Positions 7,834 to 10,580 of a stretch of DNA of 10,580 nt are shown here, piece after piece. Under the pieces are notes generated by a model that worked only from the letters and a program-made list of their open reading frames with translations, made no database searches and was not told where the DNA came from. The DNA is from Cephalothrix spiralis (lineage: Eukaryota > Nemertea > Palaeonemertea > Archinemertea > Cephalotrichidae), in assembly GCA_032353305.1 (NCBI GenBank), contig JAUCNG010400033.1:1-10580 (forward strand), in the 5' to 3' direction. A program made the position numbers and the translations under genes. Within the stretch, counting starts at the first letter, position 1; every line of letters begins with the position of its first letter.

Positions 7834-8090
7834 AGATGAAGACATTATTGGAAATTCAAAGCCAGTATTTAAAACCTAAATGATGTCAAGGAAACACGCA
7901 AAGGGGATTCCAAACACTTTTTGAACGTTCTTGACTTCTAGGGCAACAAGTACAATACAGGAAAACGTGTCAAACGAGAAAGATGAAATATTAAATTTCG
8001 AAGCTAGTTAATAATGTCACGGAAAGATTAATTTCAAATTGTTTTAAAGACAATTTCAGCCCACAGGCAACTTTTTGAACGCTCTTACAC
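7834..8090 (+). repeat. Possible ancient diverged tandem duplication
   Basis: Similar words recur in the same order. AGATGAAGACATTATTGG and AAATTCAAAGCCAGT (about 7834-7866) correspond to AGATGAAATATTA and AAATTTCGAAGCTAGT (about 7981-8008). Later, CACTTTTTGAACGTTCTT (about 7914-7931) corresponds to CAACTTTTTGAACGCTCTT (about 8069-8087). The spacing is roughly 145-155 bp. A further weak hit, AAATTTCGAAACTAAT, lies near 8268. Similarity is low and judged by eye. Confidence 0.3.
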
Positions 8091-8407
8091 AGATTAAATA
8101 TACACAGATCGAGAACTCCGCAATAAATAGTGCGCAAGTTCATGGAGTGCTGCCATCTATGTGCGTGTGTTGCTGTTTGTAGGCGCGCTAACCATTACCA
8201 TTGTTAACAAGGTCTCTAAAAATAATTCTCATTAAAAACAAGGCGATATAATAGATTTCTACATTCAAAATTTCGAAACTAATTGATATGAAGTATTACC
8301 AAAAAGTTCAGATCACTGAAAAAAATAGCATAAGATGGATTTTTGCCACTTAGTTGTAACCCGCCTATTTAGTTACTAAATGCCTTATAACTTGGAAACG
8401 GTTAATT

Positions 8408-8608
8408 TTAGGGTATATAAATATATTATTAACTGTTAGAAACATTACCCTTATCTTCTCATAAATTTTTTTTTAAGGTCATCCCAGGTCATTTTAGGGA
8501 TTTTTACGTATAAATTCATGAAATGACCTTTGATGACCTTGAAAACATAGTTTTTGAGAAGATAAGGGTAATGTTTCTAATAGTTGGTAATATATTTATG
8601 TACCGTAA
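8408..8608. mobile_element. Long inverted-repeat (foldback/MITE-like) element
   Basis: The arms run about 8408-8494 and 8521-8608. The best part is GAAACATTACCCTTATCTTC in the left arm, present inverted in the right arm. Further inside, AAGGTCATCCCAGGTCATTT faces AAATGACCTTTGATGACCTT. Only about 26 bp separate the arms. A few percent of paired positions differ. There is no coding capacity. No sure target-site duplication was found; TAAT near both ends is too short to trust. Confidence 0.7.
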
Positions 8609-8610
8609 TA

Positions 8611-8799
8611 TGGGGTGACTCTGGACAGTTTTTGAAGTTTTTTTACTATAACTTATAGACAGAATTTTTTTACACCGATTTTTTTTGTCTAAAACATGTG
8701 TCCGTGGGGACAAGCTATTTAGCTGCAAATTTATTTTTTAGCTGCGACACGTTTTACATATATATTTTCCAAATATTGGTGCTGTCCCTACTCACCCCA
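8611..8799. mobile_element. Small element with 18-bp terminal inverted repeats
   Basis: TGGGGTGACTCTGGACAG (8611-8628) is matched in inverse orientation by CTGTCCCTACTCACCCCA (8782-8799), 15 of 18 positions. The 189-bp interior is AT-rich with long T runs and is non-coding. The layout suggests a non-autonomous DNA transposon of unknown family. Confidence 0.5.
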
Positions 8800-8820
8800 T
8801 TTTTGGGGTGAGTAGGGACA
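8783..8820. repeat. Perfect 17-bp inverted repeat (head-to-head element ends)
   Basis: TGTCCCTACTCACCCCA (8783-8799) and TGGGGTGAGTAGGGACA (8804-8820) are exact inverted copies around a TTTT loop. The second arm looks like the outer end of another, truncated copy of the element ending at 8799. A rho-independent terminator is not a meaningful reading in this eukaryotic context. Confidence 0.8.
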
Positions 8821-8964
8821 CTAGCTTATTTCAAGCATATTTCAAGTTATTTTAGCAAGTTTCACCTCACACAGCTTAGGGAACTATAAAATAACTAATA
8901 TATTACATTAAAACTTCAAAGTATAGCTTGTAACATATCGAAATGAAGCTAACGACGATTGTAG

Positions 8965-9126
8965 CGTTTTTTGCAAAAAGTAGGAATTAATTTTAAAAGT
9001 AGGTAGAAAAAACTAATGTAGGACATTTTTTTTGAAATTTCAAGTTATATACACGTGATTTTAATCGTTTTTTGCAAAAAGTAGGAACTAATTTTAAAAG
9101 TAGGTAGAAAAAACTAATGTAGGACA
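8965..9126 (+). repeat. 61-bp direct repeat, two copies 101 bp apart
   Basis: Copies at 8965-9025 and 9066-9126 begin CGTTTTTTGCAAAAAGTAGG and end ACTAATGTAGGACA. They differ at one position (GGAATTAA against GGAACTAA). About 40 bp of unrelated AT-rich sequence lies between them. The near identity points to a recent duplication. Confidence 0.9.
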
Positions 9127-9800
9127 ATTTTTTTTTAATGGGAAAAGAAGGTGTGTTAAGAAGTCTGTCAATGTTATGATCTATTATGTACCATGGCTAC
9201 AGATACAGACATCGTTTTATGATCCTTTATTATCCTTAATGATATGATGATAACATGTTATCTTTATTATTGACATCTGAATTGAGCCAGCCATCAGCAA
9301 TTAAAGAAAACAGGTACAGCAAGCAGCAGCAAGTCCTAATCTTCATTCTGTCAAAGACTTTCCTAACAATAGGACAACATAAAAACAGATTTCCGATAAA
9401 TAACTGGCGATAATTAAATGATATAGCAACTGTTGTTGATATGTTTTTTCTTTTGTTGTACACTAATTGATAATATCGTATAGCTCTTTATATCTTGCTC
9501 ATCATCTTTTCTTCAGGGGATGAAAGGACTTATTTTAAAGGATGTTACAGTCGGGATGTTATAATTTTCTACTATCGGTGTTGCAAATATTTTCCATGAC
9601 TACTTACCCCCGCCCCCCCCTCCGAGTACCATCTATGAAGAAGCACACATGTAATTATATTGTGCTAAAGTACACCGGTTGCATAGATCATCTCTTACTC
9701 TATAAACCCCGGTGTACCTGGGTGTACGGCATCATTTTGACATACTGATACGCTATTTAGAAAGTAAAATCTAATTTGATCAAGTTTCCAAAAACTTAAT
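9127..9800. other. AT-rich non-coding stretch
   Basis: No supported gene. A 9-bp inverted repeat (GTACACCGG 9670-9678, CCGGTGTAC 9709-9717) and a C-rich run around 9606-9620 are the only notable features. Confidence 0.4.
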
Positions 9801-9860
9801 TTTGTAGTGAGAAACAATTTACATTCATAATTTGTAGTGAGAAACAATTTACATTCATAA
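9801..9860 (+). repeat. Perfect tandem duplication of 30 bp
   Basis: 9801-9830 and 9831-9860 are identical, each starting TTTGTAGTGAGAAACAATTT and ending ACATTCATAA. The exact identity suggests a recent slippage-type duplication or an assembly artefact. Confidence 0.95.
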
Positions 9861-9971
9861 ATATAGACTGGTTTTAGCGTATTACTCTACTGATATCGTA
9901 CGTTCAAATCTTGAGCCTGGCTTGTAACCAGGCAACGGGGAGAAGGCCGGGGGAGCGGAATTCGATACAAG

Positions 9972-10070
9972 ATGGCACCGAATTTCACTGATCCTCAAGT
10001 ATATTTTACCTTAAAGTATAGAACAAAAAAAATTCCTAGACCTTTTAGTGATTTCCTGTTTTCCATGTAA
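9972..10070 (+). CDS. Candidate short first exon or micro-ORF (32 codons)
   Basis: An ATG in the context ACAAGATGGCACC contains the word AAGATGGC, which matches the YY1-type motif found at start sites of many TATA-less animal promoters. A locally GC-rich stretch (about 9916-9958) precedes it. The frame reads MAPNFTDPQVYFTLKYRTKK... to TAA at 10068-10070. GTATAT after CCTCAA could serve as a splice donor. The protein is not recognised. It may be a genuine first exon of a gene running rightward, or chance. Confidence 0.2.
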   Translation: MAPNFTDPQVYFTLKYRTKKIPRPFSDFLFSM

Positions 10071-10580
10071 ATGGTTACCTTGAACCAACTCACGCGTGAC
10101 CGCGATTAAATATGGATAATCAAAAATGGCGTCATTTTTTAGTTTTCCAAACAGGCGAATTGGGTCAACAAATCGTTTGATATAATCAATAACTAAAATA
10201 AGTTTAGTCTTAACTTTCATTTTGGCCGAGGATATTCTGAAATTATTCGCGGATTAACCAGATAACCGCTCAATATTGACTTAATAACGATCCAAGTAGA
10301 TTGCATTTTTATTCTTGCTAAGAAATTCCTATGCTATGTTCCTGACTTCAGTAGTGCCCTACGGGCCAGACCGGATTCAGGATCACAGACTATCGCCTCC
10401 AAAAACCGGGCGGATAAAAGTGCTGAAGGACATTTTTAATCCGAAGATAAGCTCCTAATTAAAAAAAGATACGCGCACCCAGTATCATCACTGATCATCA
10501 CTGTCACTGTCACATATCTATCCGATCTAATTCATCCTATAAATTTTGGGTCGCCAGCGACAAGCTAATCTAGAAAACGA
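10071..10580. other. Right-end stretch, mostly non-coding apart from the weak exon candidate
   Basis: Nothing further can be supported. Around 10484-10515 ATCATCACTG occurs twice and TCACTG twice in tandem, a short slippage-type repeat. Confidence 0.4.
10352..10458 (+). CDS. Candidate internal or last exon (about 35 codons), unrecognised
   Basis: A pyrimidine-rich tract ending GTTCCTGACTTCAG forms a plausible acceptor (AG at 10350-10351). The following stretch is less AT-rich than its surroundings and open in one frame: VPYGPDRIQDHRLSPPKTGR... to TAA at 10456-10458. Its phase does not fit a donor that I can see in the ORF at 9972-10070, so a link between the two is unproven. No family is recognised. 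Confidence 0.18.

Noticed and set aside
8516-8728. 70-codon minus-strand frame
   Set aside because: It runs across two non-coding inverted-repeat elements.
8783-8820. Rho-independent terminator
   Set aside because: The hairpin fits, but the DNA is eukaryotic and the same sequence marks the ends of a small mobile element.
9236-9463. 75-codon minus-strand frame
   Set aside because: It is a chance-length frame in AT-rich DNA, with no motif or flanking signal to support it.
9542-9748. 68-codon plus-strand frame
   Set aside because: It crosses a C-rich run, has no domain pattern and no promoter or splice support.

Overview
The window is eukaryotic nuclear DNA, most likely from an invertebrate animal and possibly a marine one. 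It is AT-rich and mostly non-coding. It holds one convincing intron-containing gene, a metazoan-type TATA box, a tRNA-derived SINE and many short non-autonomous mobile elements. Nothing looks bacterial: there are no operons, Shine-Dalgarno sites or dense coding. The species cannot be fixed from sequence alone.

Layout. 1-60 is a very GC-rich edge. 388-499 is an almost perfect palindromic foldback element. 1011-2771 (minus strand) is the one strong gene: two exons joined by a phase-0 intron (1731-2297), giving a predicted 397-residue MADF (Myb/SANT-like) DNA-binding protein with a 63-residue tandemly duplicated C-terminal module. Its upstream side carries a 10-bp tandem repeat that reads as a pyrimidine tract before a good splice acceptor, so another 5' exon is possible. 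Next comes a plus-strand tRNA-derived SINE (from about 2872). 3689-4024 is a TATA box followed by a 91-residue acidic ORF of unknown function. Its 3' half and 3' flank are repeated, broken, at 4186-4380.

5205-5536 is less AT-rich and may hold a decayed coding fragment. 6616-6857 is a 15-bp minisatellite next to a hairpin element (6990-7079) that shares sequence with the array's edge. 7834-8090 may be an old diverged duplication. 8408-8820 is a cluster of inverted-repeat elements. 8965-9126 is a 61-bp direct repeat, and 9801-9860 is a perfect 30-bp tandem duplication. 9972-10070 and 10352-10458 are two weak candidate exons on the plus strand.

The genes do not form a pathway. MADF proteins of this style occur both as host transcription regulators and as accessory proteins of Harbinger-type DNA transposons. 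No transposase or terminal repeats were found around this one, so its origin stays open. I found no clear new multi-gene system. The main points of interest are the duplicated module in the MADF protein, the small gene with a duplicated 3' end, and the dense set of foldback and minisatellite structures.
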